A stretch of 64,000 bases of DNA, from positions 1,364,001 to 1,428,000 of the forward strand of contig OZ244794.1 in the NCBI GenBank assembly GCA_965219915.1, read 5' to 3'. The translations under genes were made by a program, and so were the position numbers. Origin of the DNA: Bin80 sp965219915 (GTDB lineage Bacteria > Bacteroidota > Rhodothermia > Rhodothermales > Bin80). Positions 18,466-29,053 of the stretch are shown in pieces. The notes under the pieces are model-generated. The model worked only from the letters and a program-made list of their open reading frames with translations, did not search any database and was not told the origin of the DNA. The stretch's first letter is position 1; each line of letters opens with the position of its first letter.

Positions 18466-18602
18466 GTTCTTGGGCCTCCGCCCGTTGAGTTATGAGTTTT
18501 GTTTGAAGTTGAGTAGAACAGCAGAGATACCTAACTGCAATTAGGTAACTTTAATAAATTACTTCCGTAACTTATGATCAAACCTGCTGTCTGCGTAGTG
18601 TT
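18466..18602. promoter_or_regulatory. Divergent control region of giant gene 1 and the recombinase
   Basis: 137 bases separate the two divergent starts. Next to the giant gene are 62 bases of leader, including GGAGG 9 bases before ATG, nearly the same as the leader of giant gene 2. Then comes the palindromic site at 18528-18547. Reading toward the giant gene, TTTG and TAATTTAT lie 17 bases apart on the far side of the site (18555-18583), loosely like the Bacteroidota TTTG/TAnnTTTG promoter. If this is the promoter it lies inside the segment bounded by the sites, as expected of an invertible promoter. The promoter call is tentative. Confidence 0.45.
18528..18547 (+). other. Candidate recombination site L
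   Basis: TACCTAACTGCAATTAGGTA is a perfect 7-bp inverted repeat around the 6-bp spacer CTGCAA. Tyrosine recombinases act at inverted arms around a 6-8 bp spacer. The site lies 62 bases upstream of giant gene 1 and 55 bases before the recombinase ATG. The opposite-facing copy at 20878-20897 has the same spacer and 18 of 20 matching bases. An operator for a dimeric regulator is the alternative reading. Confidence 0.5.
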
Positions 18603-19598
18603 ATGCCGTCCACTGAGCGCCCAATTGCCATTGCAGGCGAGACGGAACCGACCGGCTCGCCCGAGGTCCGTGTGCTCATGGAGGCATCGCTTGCTCTTCG
18701 AACGCGTGAAGCCTATCGTGGAGAATGGAAGAAACTGTCCGCTTGGCTTGATGGTCGTCCACTCAGCGACGAGTTGCTGGCAGAGTATCTGGCCTACCTG
18801 CACAAGAAAGGCCTTGCGCCGTCCTCGGTGAGTCTAGCACTGGCCGCCGTGCGTTGCGTTTGTCGCCTTGCCAATGCCGAGTCCCCAGTTGGTCCAATGA
18901 CAACAAGCGTGATGCGTGGTATTCGCCGTGAGGGTCGGGGACGCGGGCGTGGTCAGGTTGCTCCGATCCGATTTCGGGATGCGGATTATTTAGCGCTGAT
19001 GATTGAGCGAGAGGCTTCTCCTAGCTCTCCCGAAGCCGCAGCTCGGGATGCGGCATTGGTCAGTACAATGAGTGATGCTATGCTCCGTGTATCAGAATTG
19101 GTCTCGATTCGCTGGAAAGATCTCTACTGGGAGCGTGATGGCTCTGGTCGTCTTACCGTTCCCGTGTCAAAGTCCGACCAAGAGGGACAGGGCGCAATAC
19201 TTTATCTAGGGGCAGTCACAGTGACACGCTTACGGGTTTGGGGTAAGTTGCAGGGTAATGTCGGGGAATTTGTATTCACAGGCATCCGGCGTGGTGGCTC
19301 AGTCCAGTCGACGCCTTTGACCCGCCAGTCGGTTCGCCGTATAGTGATTGCGCATGCAAAGCAGTATCTGCCTGAGATGTTTCCCGATGATGACTCCGGC
19401 GGCGAGGATATGGGGCCTAGTGTATCCTCGCACTCATTTCGCATTGGATCTGCACTGAGTCTTGCCCGCCGCGGTGCCACACTTCCTCAACTGCAGACTG
19501 CCGGCCGATGGAAGTCTCCTTTAATGCCTGCAGTGTACTGCCGAAATGAGACCGCGGGTAATGGCGCCATAGCTCGTTTCCGCTATAACCAGGAGTAG
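18603..19598 (+). CDS. Tyrosine recombinase (phage-integrase family)
   Basis: 331 residues. An N-terminal SAM-like core-binding domain (~20-95, with TREAYRGEWKKLSAWL and a hydrophobic helix EYLAYLHKKGLAPSSV) is followed by a catalytic domain with all expected residues: Arg-162 (MLRVSEL), Lys-190 (VPVSKSD), His-277 and Arg-280 (SHSFR), Trp-303 in the His/Trp position (GRWKS) and nucleophile Tyr-312 (VYCR). It should be active. It catalyses strand exchange between short sites through a covalent 3'-phosphotyrosine. It stands alone between two giant genes that read away from it and between inverted sites, so it is more likely a local DNA invertase than a phage integrase; no other phage gene is nearby. 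A decayed second copy lies at ~19870-20125. Confidence 0.92.
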   Translation: MPSTERPIAIAGETEPTGSPEVRVLMEASLALRTREAYRGEWKKLSAWLDGRPLSDELLAEYLAYLHKKGLAPSSVSLALAAVRCVCRLANAESPVGPMTTSVMRGIRREGRGRGRGQVAPIRFRDADYLALMIEREASPSSPEAAARDAALVSTMSDAMLRVSELVSIRWKDLYWERDGSGRLTVPVSKSDQEGQGAILYLGAVTVTRLRVWGKLQGNVGEFVFTGIRRGGSVQSTPLTRQSVRRIVIAHAKQYLPEMFPDDDSGGEDMGPSVSSHSFRIGSALSLARRGATLPQLQTAGRWKSPLMPAVYCRNETAGNGAIARFRYNQE

Positions 19599-19637
19599 CT
19601 TACCCTCCTCAATCGATACTTTCATCAATCTGAAACT

Positions 19638-19678
19638 AAAAGCGCACCGACACCTTTCCGTTCCGGGGTGCTTTTCTT
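19638..19678 (+). terminator. Terminator of the recombinase gene
   Basis: About 40 bases after the recombinase stop, AAAGCGCACC pairs with GGGGTGCTTT (one bulged base) around a 16-base loop. TTTTCTTTG follows. This is a standard intrinsic terminator shape on the plus strand. Confidence 0.65.
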
Positions 19679-19715
19679 TGTGGCGGGAACAACCTCTAGG
19701 CTATTCCCATGTGCA

Positions 19716-19806
19716 CTACTTCACCAGTGTCATGCGACCTGTCTTCACGTACCGACTCTCTGCCCGTTTAGATACGAGTTTGGTTTGAGTAGAGTAGTAG
19801 TAGAGA
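19716..19806 (-). pseudogene. Relic of a third giant surface gene: last 16 codons joined to its leader
   Basis: On the minus strand, 19716-19765 reads AESRYVKTGRMTLVK and stop. This is the exact ending of the giant proteins (SRYVKTGRMxLVK). Immediately upstream of it the sequence switches to a stretch (GAGTTTGGTTTGAGTAGAG then AGAGATACC, on the plus strand) that matches the leader region just upstream of giant genes 1 and 2. About 7.4 kb of gene body is therefore missing between end and leader, as after an internal deletion. The site M palindrome directly follows, as site L follows the leader of giant gene 1. Confidence 0.8.
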
Positions 19807-19826
19807 TACCGATTTCGATTTAGGAA
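19807..19826 (+). other. Candidate recombination site M (in the relic cassette)
   Basis: TACCGATTTCGATTTAGGAA has the left flank of site L (AGAGATACC) but the spacer and right arm (TTCGATTTAGG) of site R1 read in reverse. It holds the place that site L holds beside giant gene 1. Arms are degenerate, so it may be a decayed or hybrid site left by recombination between the two spacer types. Confidence 0.4.
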
Positions 19827-19869
19827 CTCTATTTCCTGATTCAGCCCGTCAAAACCATCTTCCGGCTGT

Positions 19870-20125
19870 TTTCTGAATCACAACGGCAGCAATGCGGGAT
19901 TTTCGTTCAGCCTGATGACCACAGGCGTCATGGATGGCGTTCGCCACGAAGGCTGTACAACGATTGGGCAAGTCGCCAATCCAGGTTCAGGGTTTGGATT
20001 TGCTGGTATGTGTAGACTACTTCTCCAAGTTCTCCCTAAGTGGCAGTCTGGAATGCCATCCAGTCGGTACCGTGAGCGAATCTATGCTCCGTGTATTCAA
20101 TTTGTCCGCCCCCGCTGGTAGGCGC
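19870..20125 (+). pseudogene. Decayed second copy of the tyrosine recombinase gene
   Basis: The stretch resembles the middle of the recombinase gene (about 18870-19120). For example CTGATGACCACAGGCGTCAT corresponds to CCAATGACAACAAGCGTGAT, ATGGCGTTCGCC to GTGGTATTCGCC, and GAATCTATGCTCCGTGTATT to GATGCTATGCTCCGTGTATC, the last covering catalytic Arg-162. Frames are broken and both the start and the C-terminal catalytic half are missing. With the giant-gene relic at 19716 it forms a third cassette, in the same order and orientation as giant gene 1 plus recombinase. Confidence 0.75.
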
Positions 20126-20857
20126 TAGGTTTTTATTGTGCCTCTGGAATCGCTAACAAATATTGATTCGCTCGGGGAACTATACATTCTTGGTTATGTG
20201 TGTTCTCCTATGGTTCTCAACTACACATCCCTGTTTCCAACGTTTTAGGAAGGTTCTCATCTTCGTTGAGGTCGTTTTTCGCCGATGTGGCCCTTCTGGA
20301 TGATTGGCACAGCCAATGATTGTAATCTTGGATTATCCTCTTATTTATACCATTGCTATAGGGGTCAATACAGAAGGTCCTTATCTTTTGCAATACACTT
20401 ATTCCGACTGATCTGGGTAAATTCGCAGGAGTTATGCAGAATAGAGGCAGTTTTCGTATCTTCTCGTTGTTGACGGTCTCGTTCCGTTGAGCAAGTCGTT
20501 AATTTCACAGTTCAGCGTTGTTTATCAAGTTCGGATGATCGAATGAACAGTCGGTTGTGGATCAGTGGAATTACATGAGAGTTTACGTCTTGACATTATT
20601 TACGTCTTTGTGACTGGATCAAACTGATACAAGTCATTGTTGGACGGGATCAGGCTGAATAGATCACTCTATTGATTTTGATTGGGGTACTTTGGAAGCA
20701 TCGGTTTGGCACTGTGGTTGCAATCCAACGAAATCTTCCTTATCTACTACTGGCGAAATCTTTTTTGACTTTCTGAAGAAACGACTTGTAAAATCTCAGG
20801 CAGGGATTACGTGTAGTCGTTACTTGGCGTGTAATCTCTCAGAGAGAGTACCGGGAG
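20126..20857. other. Gene-free AT-rich stretch in the centre of the inverted repeat
   Basis: About 730 bases hold no supportable gene on either strand and no recognisable mobile element. Base composition is clearly more AT-rich than the flanking genes. It follows the recombinase relic and precedes the tandem sites R1 and R2, so it is probably decayed cassette sequence. Confidence 0.5.
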
Positions 20858-20877
20858 TACCTAAATCGAATTAGGCC
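20858..20877 (+). other. Candidate recombination site R1
   Basis: TACCTAAATCGAATTAGGCC has CCTAA and TTAGG arms around the spacer ATCGAA. It directly abuts site R2, so two 20-bp units stand in tandem. The spacer is the reverse complement of site M's TTCGAT, which makes M and R1 an opposite-facing pair. Confidence 0.4.
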
Positions 20878-20897
20878 TACCTAATTGCAGTTAAGTG
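20878..20897 (-). other. Candidate recombination site R2
   Basis: On the minus strand this reads CACTTAACTGCAATTAGGTA, the same as site L except at two arm positions, with an identical CTGCAA spacer. It lies 63 bases upstream of the giant gene 2 ATG, as site L lies 62 bases upstream of giant gene 1. L and R2 face opposite ways, so exchange between them would invert 18528-20897. Confidence 0.5.
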
Positions 20898-20960
20898 CCT
20901 CCCGCTATTCTGCTCAATTCAAAACCAAACTCATAACTCAACGGGCGGAGGCCCAAGAAC

Positions 20961-23900
20961 ATGAAATACATTACTAATTCTTTCAGGGTTGGCTGTGTGG
21001 CGCTGCTCGCCATGCTGATCTTGGCTCCTGGTGCATTTGCACAAGATCCGCCCACTGAGCCCAATCCGCCCACCGACGTGGAAGCCGCGGCGACGGAGGC
21101 GACCGCAGGCAGCATCACACTTACTTGGAGTCCAGTGACTGGGATGATAACGGAGGCTTTGAGGTTCCGTTAACCGCTGCTGGTTATCAAATTGAGGTTT
21201 CTTCGGATTATGATGCTGCGGATCCAACCGCCGCAACCTGGACGACGTTGGTTGCGGGAACGGACATAACAATAACACCAGCGGATCCAGAAGCAGATCC
21301 GGCGGTACCGAAGTTCACCGGCGTTCACGCCCTCCCTACGACTGTTGGGGGTGAAACGGTTACGACTCATAACGAAACGCGTTACTACCGGGTCAGCGCC
21401 ATCAACGTTATTGGCACGGGAGATCCCTCTGATCCCCCCGCAATGGCGACCACGCACAACGTGCCCGACCCGCCCACTGACTTGATGACCGCTGCCGGGG
21501 ATCCCACGGATACAAACCCGCAACAAGGCCGCATCACTATAACTTGGAGTCCAATAGATGCGGCTAATAACGGAGGCTTGGCCGTTCCGAATACCGGTGG
21601 CCTTGCAAGTGACGCTACCACTGGTGGCTACATACTTGAGTTCTTTGACACGACCGCTGATCCGGATGCTTGGACGGCGATAACGTCGGGAATAACAAAC
21701 GCAGACCCAGAAGGAGATCCGGCGGTACCTAAGTTCACTGCTGTTCATGACCTTTCTAGTTTGACTGAGCCTCCTGGTGGTGTTGCGGGTGCTGGAATCA
21801 CGCGTATGTACCGGGTCCGCGCCGTTAATGCTGGTGGCCAGGGAGAGAACTCTGGCGAGGTATCTGGGACCACGCACGATGTGCCGGATGCGCCCACAGG
21901 GTTGGCAGTCGGCGATGTGACGGTGAACTCAGGCACCGACACTCAAAACGACATTGCGCTATCCTGGAATTCAGTGCCTGATGCTAATAACGGAGGCTTG
22001 ACCATTACCGGATACAACGTTGAGTTCCTTACGGACGCCACCGGGGCAACTTGGCAGGACGCGACGGGAGGTACACCTGTGGCACATGCGGCAGGTACAA
22101 TCGAAACCACGCACGCTGGTCTGGATGAGGCAACAGGTTCTCCTCCAGAGTACCTCACGTACTATTACCGGGTCCGCGCCGTCAGTGCTGCGGGTAACGG
22201 AGATTGGTCCAGCGTCACAACAGGTGTTAAATTGGCCCCACCAGGTGCCCCCACCGAGTTGACTGTCACGGCCGTGGACCAGCAAGATGCCATTGACCTG
22301 TTCTGGAAAGCACCAGAGAATACCGGGGAGCCGCCCGTTATGAGTTACAGGATTGAAAGGGCTGTGGATTATGACGGCACGGTGGATCCACCCACCGCAA
22401 CTTGGGCAGTAATTCAAGCAAGTTATCCGGGAACGGGAAGGGCCTTCAGAGACAGGAATCTTACCAATCCTACTGATGGAACCGCGTATCCCGATGGAAC
22501 CACGTTCACCTACCAGGTCACCGCCATTAACGTTGTTGGCGCGGGAGATCCCTCCAACGCTGATGGTGCCATTTCATCAGACAAGGCACTCATGCCCAGG
22601 AATTTGATAGCCACGAGGGCCGACGACATGATGAGCATCGTTCTAGCTTGGGATGGACCGGTGGCGGACGATGACGGAAACGCCGCGAACGGAGGCTCCC
22701 CCATTACTGGCTACAAGATTGAAGTCTCTACGGATGCAGGGACAACTTGGGCGGACGTGGATGAAGATACGCCAGAGCATGATGTGAATGACTTGATAAC
22801 AAATGTGCCAGGTAGGGAGTTTGAGTATACTCATGACGACGTGGCTTCTGGGACCATGTACACTTACCGGGTCAGCGCCGTCAATGATGCCGGTCCAGGA
22901 CATGTCTCTGACGTTGCCACTGCGTCCATCGATGCAGTCGCGCCAGGTATGCCCACCGGCTTGACCGCCGAGGCGGACATGGACGCACCCAGCATCACTC
23001 TAATGTGGATGGCGCCGGCGTCGGACGGAGGCGCTGACGTTACCTACAAGATTGAGGTCTCTGAGGATTATGATGCTGCGGATCCAACTGCCGCAACTTG
23101 GGCGGACTTGGACATAGCAGTAACGGATCCAGATCCAATGGCGGATCCGCCGACAACGATGTTCAGCGCCGTTCACGCGGGTTTGAATGCCGGAGCCACG
23201 TACCATTACCGGGTCAGTGCTATGAACAGTGCTGGCACGAGCGATCCCACTGAGGTTGCAATGGCGACTGCAGTCGACATCCCAAATATGCCTACCGGTT
23301 TGACAGCCACGGCGGATGGGGAAAATACGATCAATTTGTCCTGGACTGCACCGGAGTTGGCCGGACCTTCTGCCTCTGCCATTACAGGCTGGAAGATTGA
23401 GGTCTCTGCGGATTATGATGGCTCGGTGGATCCACCCACCGGAACCTGGATGGACTTGGATCTAACAGTAACAGACCCAGTTGCGCCGGCAACGATGCAC
23501 ACTGCCTCTCACACTGGTCTGGATCCCGCAACCACGCGTCACTACCGGGTCAGTGCCATGAACGGTGCTGGCAACACGGGAGCACCCTCTGACGTTGACG
23601 GTGCGACCACAATGGCCGCAGGAATCGTGACCGCGATCCGCTACGCCGTTTCGGAGGATGGTGGCACTACTGGTGATTGCACCAGTGCCACTACTCCGTG
23701 TACGCTGCAAGCTGCGCTTGATGCGAGTGCAGATGGTGGTGTTGATACGGTCCTGGTGCGTATCCGAAGAGCCGGGGAGACCGCGACCATCGGAGATGAC
23801 ATTTCGATAGGCAAGATGTTGACCCTTGGGGTCTATGTGAGGGGAGGGACCGCTGCATCGAAAGGTGCCGTGAGCTTTACGGGATCAGTGGAGTTTGCCG

Positions 23901-26900
23901 ATGGAGGCGATCTTATGACCCATAAGGGTGCCAGCCTCCATTTCGACGAACTTGAAATCGCGGGAATGTCCTCCATTGATAAGCTGACCGTCGGAGACGA
24001 TCTGACGATCAGTGAGGATGACGAAGAGAACGCGATGACCTCAGTCCTTGCAGTGGACGAACTGGCCGTCAACAGCGGACAGACCCTTACCCTCGGAGAG
24101 GGCGTCAACGTGCGAGTCCGACTGACGAAGGGTGCTGTGGGCAAGATGAATGGAAAACTTGACGTCAAGGGCACCGTTGATGGTGGGGGAGATCTCTGGA
24201 TCGCCCATACCGCTGATGAGCGGGCTGATACTGACTTCATGCTGCATGAACCAGGGGATTATGATCCGTATACGGCGATTCCCCCTTCCAAAAACAAATT
24301 CACCGTAGATGATTGTCTGATGGTCTCAGGGGGTGGCACGGTCGAGAGCGATCTCCATTTCGTCGCCGCCGGAAATGTCTGTGTCAACCTGGGAGAAATC
24401 GGTGACCTCGTTGCCGTAGGAAGTATTGCCGGGCAAGACGACATTACCACGGACGTCATTTTCAGAAATGGTGTCACGGTGAACGGAGACGTCATGCAGT
24501 GGAACGATGCCCGGGTTGCTTTCGAGATGAGTGCAATGATCGAAGGGGACGTAACCCTGGAATATGGTGATGGTGGCGTTGGTACCGATTTTGGTACTCC
24601 GATTTCGGCTACGGATGATTTTGTGCGGGCAATGGGTTCAGGTGTGGAATTTGCAAGTACATCTACCATCGAGGGAGACCTCAACTTGAAATTTGATGGC
24701 GAGTCTGGCAGTACTCAGGTACTCTTGAACGTGCACATGAGCGGCGGATACCATATGACCACGGTGGAGGGAGACCTGATCATTGAAGATGGTGGAGGAA
24801 TCCACTTGCACGGACACCCAGGAGTTCGGACTGATAGAAATAACAATTTTAGAGCGCATAATCTTTCCGCTGAAGGAGATGTGTTTGTCTATTCGGATGC
24901 AACAATCACGCAGGAGCTCGCTGCTACGTCGACAATTACTGGGGCTGGCCCTGGTCTCGTATGTAGTGCCCCCGGGTTGAAACACGGAACCAAAGTCATC
25001 CTCTCAGGGGATGTTGTGTTCACTGAGGGAGCAACGCTGGACGTTGAGACCGTGGTCATTGCAGATGATGTAGAGGTGGAGGAAGAAGGGGATCTTGTGG
25101 CCACTACCGTCCATGTTACCGCGGACGGAGAGCTCGAATCTGATGGAAACGTCACGATAACAGACGCGCTCGTCCTCGAGGGAGATGGACTGGAAGGCAG
25201 TTTGGCCGCCGGCTCCACGGTGAACAATCTCACGTATGCGACCGTCGACTCGGACGAGATTGATCTGGGAGCTACAGTGGCTCGTCTGTCCGTGAATGTG
25301 GGCGCTGATAGGGAGTTGCGAATTTCAGAGGCAGTTACCGTAACTGATCTGGGTCTCTGCAGTGGATCGCTGGTGCTGATTGATACGGATACAGAGGCGA
25401 AAACGCTGACGGTCACTGATCACCTTGTAGTGATGGATGGCTATCTGAGCCTGGATTCAAACAGGCCGGGAAATGCTGGCACAGATGTGTCGAAACCCAA
25501 TGCTGCGGCTACGGATGGATATATTCTGCTGTATGTGACGGGGGGAGAACGCATGGCTGGCATGGAGTGGTTCGCTCCTCGTAAAGTTGCGGTGAACCAT
25601 AAAGATGCGGTCATTATCGTCAACGAGGCGAAATCCCTTGTTGAGGGAGTCCATCTCTTCAACGGACATCTGCATATGAAAGGAGAAGGCTCGCATCTGA
25701 CGGTTGGTATGCCAAGTGTGGGTGGCATTAGCCCATTTGTCATGGTTGATAATGCAGAACTGCATTCCAATGGCAATAATGTGGTGGTGCACGGTACCGT
25801 GAAGGTTGCAACAGCTGACAAGGAAGTCGGCGCGATCAATACCGGTGGTGGGGAACTCCACGTGCTGGGGATGAACCCCAAAGGAGTCTACACTAATGGA
25901 AGCGCAATGGCTACCGTAGGCGGAACTGGAAAGGATGGTGGAGTGGGGACGATTGATGTGGGGATGGGCATGCTTCAGTTAGGTCCGGCCTACACAGCAG
26001 CCGGCAATGGTTTGGCGGGTGCTGATCGGCCCGATGTGACCCTGACGGTGAATAAGTCAGGTAAAGGTGCATCGAAGATGATGGGTGCGGTATACGTACC
26101 GAGAGGAAGTAAGGAAACCAGCCTTAACGGGGAGGTATTTAACACGGTCATACTGGATGCGACCGGAAACCCCAAGAAAGATGCGAGAGGAGCTGACAAC
26201 TGGGGCGGAGGACTCTACTTCCATAATTCGAAGGTGACGATTGACAGCCTGGCAGCGATGAATGATGGAGCGGTTGAATTTTATGATAACCTTGGCAATG
26301 CAGATGATTCGTTTGCCATAGAGATCAAAAAAGATGTCGAGCTCAACTCCGCCAGGATCTATGTGAATCAGAAGAATAGCCTCAAATTTGGCGGTGATCT
26401 CACGATCGGCGGGACCGGAGGACTGCGCACCTGGGATGAGGCAAGTGTGACTGTCATGGGCGACTTCACACAGAATAAGGGGTCGAAGCATGACGAGGTC
26501 GGTGTGAGGCTACATCAGAGCACTAGTACGTTCACCGCCATGGGCGACTTCATGGTGGCCGATAGTGCCTACCGGTTTGAGACCAACATGAACACCTCGA
26601 TAGTCCTGAAAGGAGACTTCCACTTCGGGAATGTCCTGATGGGTTCGGACAAGATGCTCAATGCAGATCTTGAGTTCTCTGGAAAAGAGGCTCAGATGGT
26701 TAACGCAATGCCTGACCTGGGGAATGTCGTGGTTAACAGTTCGGGGGGGCTCGTGCTTAGCGACACTGTGAGCCAAAGTGCCAGCAGTATGTTGACCCTG
26801 ACGAATGGAGTCATCAGCACTGACATGTATAGTACATGGATGGTGAAGAACACGGGTATTGAAGAGGATGTCAGAGGACGGAATAATGCTCTGACAACTT

Positions 26901-28471
26901 GCGACGATGACGAGAATTGTGCCAGTGTCATCATGGGAGGTTCTCGTCGTGCACATGCGACCGCTGGAGTTTCCCGTTATGTGATGAAAGGGAATTCTGG
27001 TGAAGGTGAACTGAGCGGTGGTTACCTGTTCCCCGTCGGAGGTATGAGTGGGGATCGGGCTCATTATCGCCCACTGATCCTGCAACTCGAGGATGATCTG
27101 TCAGAAGCGATGCCTGTCACGGTTTCTACAATGATGGGATCTGATGATATGGGGGATATCAATATCGTGGTTCCCGTACAGGGTGGATCGCTGACGCTTA
27201 ATGCATATGCGGACATGTTCTGGAAAGTGGAGTCCAAAGAAATGCCGGACCAGAATCCCCATATTCGTATTGCTGCTAGCGGACTGGCGAACGTATTTGA
27301 CGACAGCCGCCTGCGGATTGTGCAGTGGGACTGTGATTGGAGTAATGCGAGATTGGCGGGGATGCAGATCGTCGGGACGGACAACACGTCGTTTGCCGAA
27401 AACGGGTACGTGAATGGCATCTTGAATCTCACGCAGCAGAGCGTGGAGGTTGGAAAGTGTGCAATCCTGGGGGTTGCATCGAATGGAATTGAGAATCCGA
27501 TTCATATGGATCCGTTGACGGGTGGAATTGCGAGGATTCAGTTCATTCACAACCTGCCGCTTCCATTCCCGGTTGACCTGTACCTTGATGGTGTCAAGTT
27601 GATGGGAGGTCTGAATTTCCAGAGTGCAACTGGCTATGGCCACTATGCCGCGGGAGATCATTTGATTACCGTCAATCCGGTTGTCCCGCCTGGTGTTGTT
27701 GCCGCTCCCATTGAGATTCCATTACCATCTCTCGTGAATGAGCAGAACTACGCGGTGATTGCTCATGGTTCGGTGGCGAATCCGAGCGTCAAGATTCTCC
27801 ATACCAAGTTGCGCTCTTCGGTGGACAACATGGTAGAGGCGATCCTGGTGCATGGATCTGGTGATCTGGGAGATGTGGACGTACGAATTCTGGATCCTGC
27901 CGACAATATGACTCCGACGAAGATGTTGGCGAACAACTTCAGCTTTGATTCGGCAACCAGATATATCTCACTTGCTCCAGGTGCCCATAATGTCCAAGTG
28001 ACATCACCGGACAACAGGACGGAAGTAGAGGTATACTATGTGGATCTGAATGGCTATCAGGGAGAGACGTTGATCTTGAATCTCTCTGGTGGCATGGACG
28101 ATCTAGGATTCATGGGAGTGAGAAACAACGGAGACGTATTTCTCTCGCAGGTAGTTACGGGTGTTGAAGAAGAAGGAGGCCCAGAGATTCCGACAGAATT
28201 CGCTCTGCATGGAAACTATCCGAATCCGTTCAATCCATCCACTCGGATCGAGTTTGATCTTCCGGAGTCGGCGCAGGTAAGCCTGCAGATAGTAGATATG
28301 TTGGGTCGCCAGGTGATGACGCTACCAGCGCAGCAGGTTGAAGCTGGTGCGAACCGGACCTTGGAGTTGAATGCGACTAACTTGGCATCGGGACACTATC
28401 TGTACCGGATAATTGCAACCGGAGTAGATAGTCGGTATGTGAAGACTGGACGCATGACACTGGTGAAGTAG
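20961..28471 (+). CDS. Giant FN3/beta-helix surface protein 2 with T9SS sorting domain, frameshifted near the start
   Basis: With one base restored this would be about 2503 residues with the same plan as the minus-strand paralogue: signal peptide ending LILAPGAFAQ, seven FN3 domains, a long beta-helix-like region, DUF4397 (IQFIHNLPLPFPVDLYLDG) and a T9SS sorting domain (NYPNPFNPSTR). As written, the first frame (20961-21173) stops after 70 codons and the rest is open from 21125. The break is a missing G: here ACTGGGATGATAAC (GGG at 21141-21143), in the paralogue ACTGGGGATGATAAC. The downstream frame alone lacks the signal peptide and would not be exported. The cause could be a real mutation, slippage in a short G run, or a sequence error. 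GGAGG lies 9 bases before the ATG. Confidence 0.85.
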
Positions 28472-28514
28472 GAGTGTAGATCAAGTAGTCGGACAACACT
28501 GTCCGAGTACTGAA

Positions 28515-28550
28515 AGAGCGCCCCGGTGCTGGATAGCGCCGGGGCGCTCT
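28515..28550 (+). terminator. Hairpin terminator of giant gene 2
   Basis: The stem GAGCGCCCCGG (28516-28526) pairs perfectly with CCGGGGCGCTC (28539-28549) around a 12-base loop, 44 bases after the stop. The same stem follows giant gene 1, with loop changes only. Confidence 0.75.
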
Positions 28551-28804
28551 CATGTTGTTACACTTTGTCATACGGGGAGCGGGTTGCGTGGCTATATTTG
28601 CGAGCAAGAACGTCGAGTAGAAATTGGAGTAGGAAGAATAAGGGGCAACAACATCCGATTTATCGAACTGTTGCTGGGCAGATGGTAAGCGGGAAGATTT
28701 TCTGATAACTCAGCGAAGGGGAGAAAATTGGGAGGCATTTACCAGTCTGCTGGAACCTGATGGATTGCGCCGGATTCATGTTCGAGATCACGTTGGAATT
28801 ATGA

Positions 28805-29053
28805 AGTGGATGGCCTTGTAGGCGCGTTTATCTGGAGTTTAATGAAGGTTCTGTATTAGATGAACAGTGCCTAGACGCGTTCAAGGAGTTGATTTCGTTT
28901 ATGCATCCAGGGGATCGGGCGGGGCAAGGATTCAATGATTGGAAGATCAGTGCTCTCGTGCGGTTCTTGGTGTCTTTTCCAGATAGGGCGGAGGAAACTT
29001 TTATTGCATGGTTGTTGATTTCTGCGCATATCTATGGCTCTCATGACAAATGA
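28805..29053 (+). pseudogene. Possible gene remnant after giant gene 2
   Basis: An open frame of 82 codons without a convincing start ends at a TGA at 29051. Its second half (for example FNDWKISALVRFLVSFPDRA, then ETFIAWLLISAHIYG) reads like a helical protein end. An in-frame stop precedes it at 28802. Only the first part lies in the inverted repeat. I do not recognise a family; it may be the tail of a broken gene at the repeat's edge. Confidence 0.2.

Larger units (their letters stand above)
10600..18550. repeat. Left arm of a large imperfect inverted repeat
   Basis: This arm contains the complete giant gene 1, its terminator, its ~62-bp leader and about 330 bases beyond the terminator. All of it is matched in opposite orientation at about 20870-28870. 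Similarity beyond the stop codons is seen in shared stretches such as GCTCGCAAATAT and CATGAATCCG/CATTCATGTTCG-type blocks. The arms are diverged rather than identical. The repeat encloses the recombinase and the third-cassette relic. Confidence 0.8.
20870..28870. repeat. Right arm of the large imperfect inverted repeat
   Basis: Mirror of 10600-18550: leader, giant gene 2, hairpin terminator, and roughly 320 bases of shared downstream sequence fading near 28870. The C-terminal coding half is the best conserved part; several FN3 domains are much more diverged. Confidence 0.8.

Noticed and set aside
18603..19598. Prophage or integron interpretation of the recombinase
   Set aside because: No other phage genes, tRNA attachment site, or gene-cassette array is nearby. 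The integron-integrase-specific insert before the nucleophile is not evident, and the inverted sites and genes fit a local invertase better.
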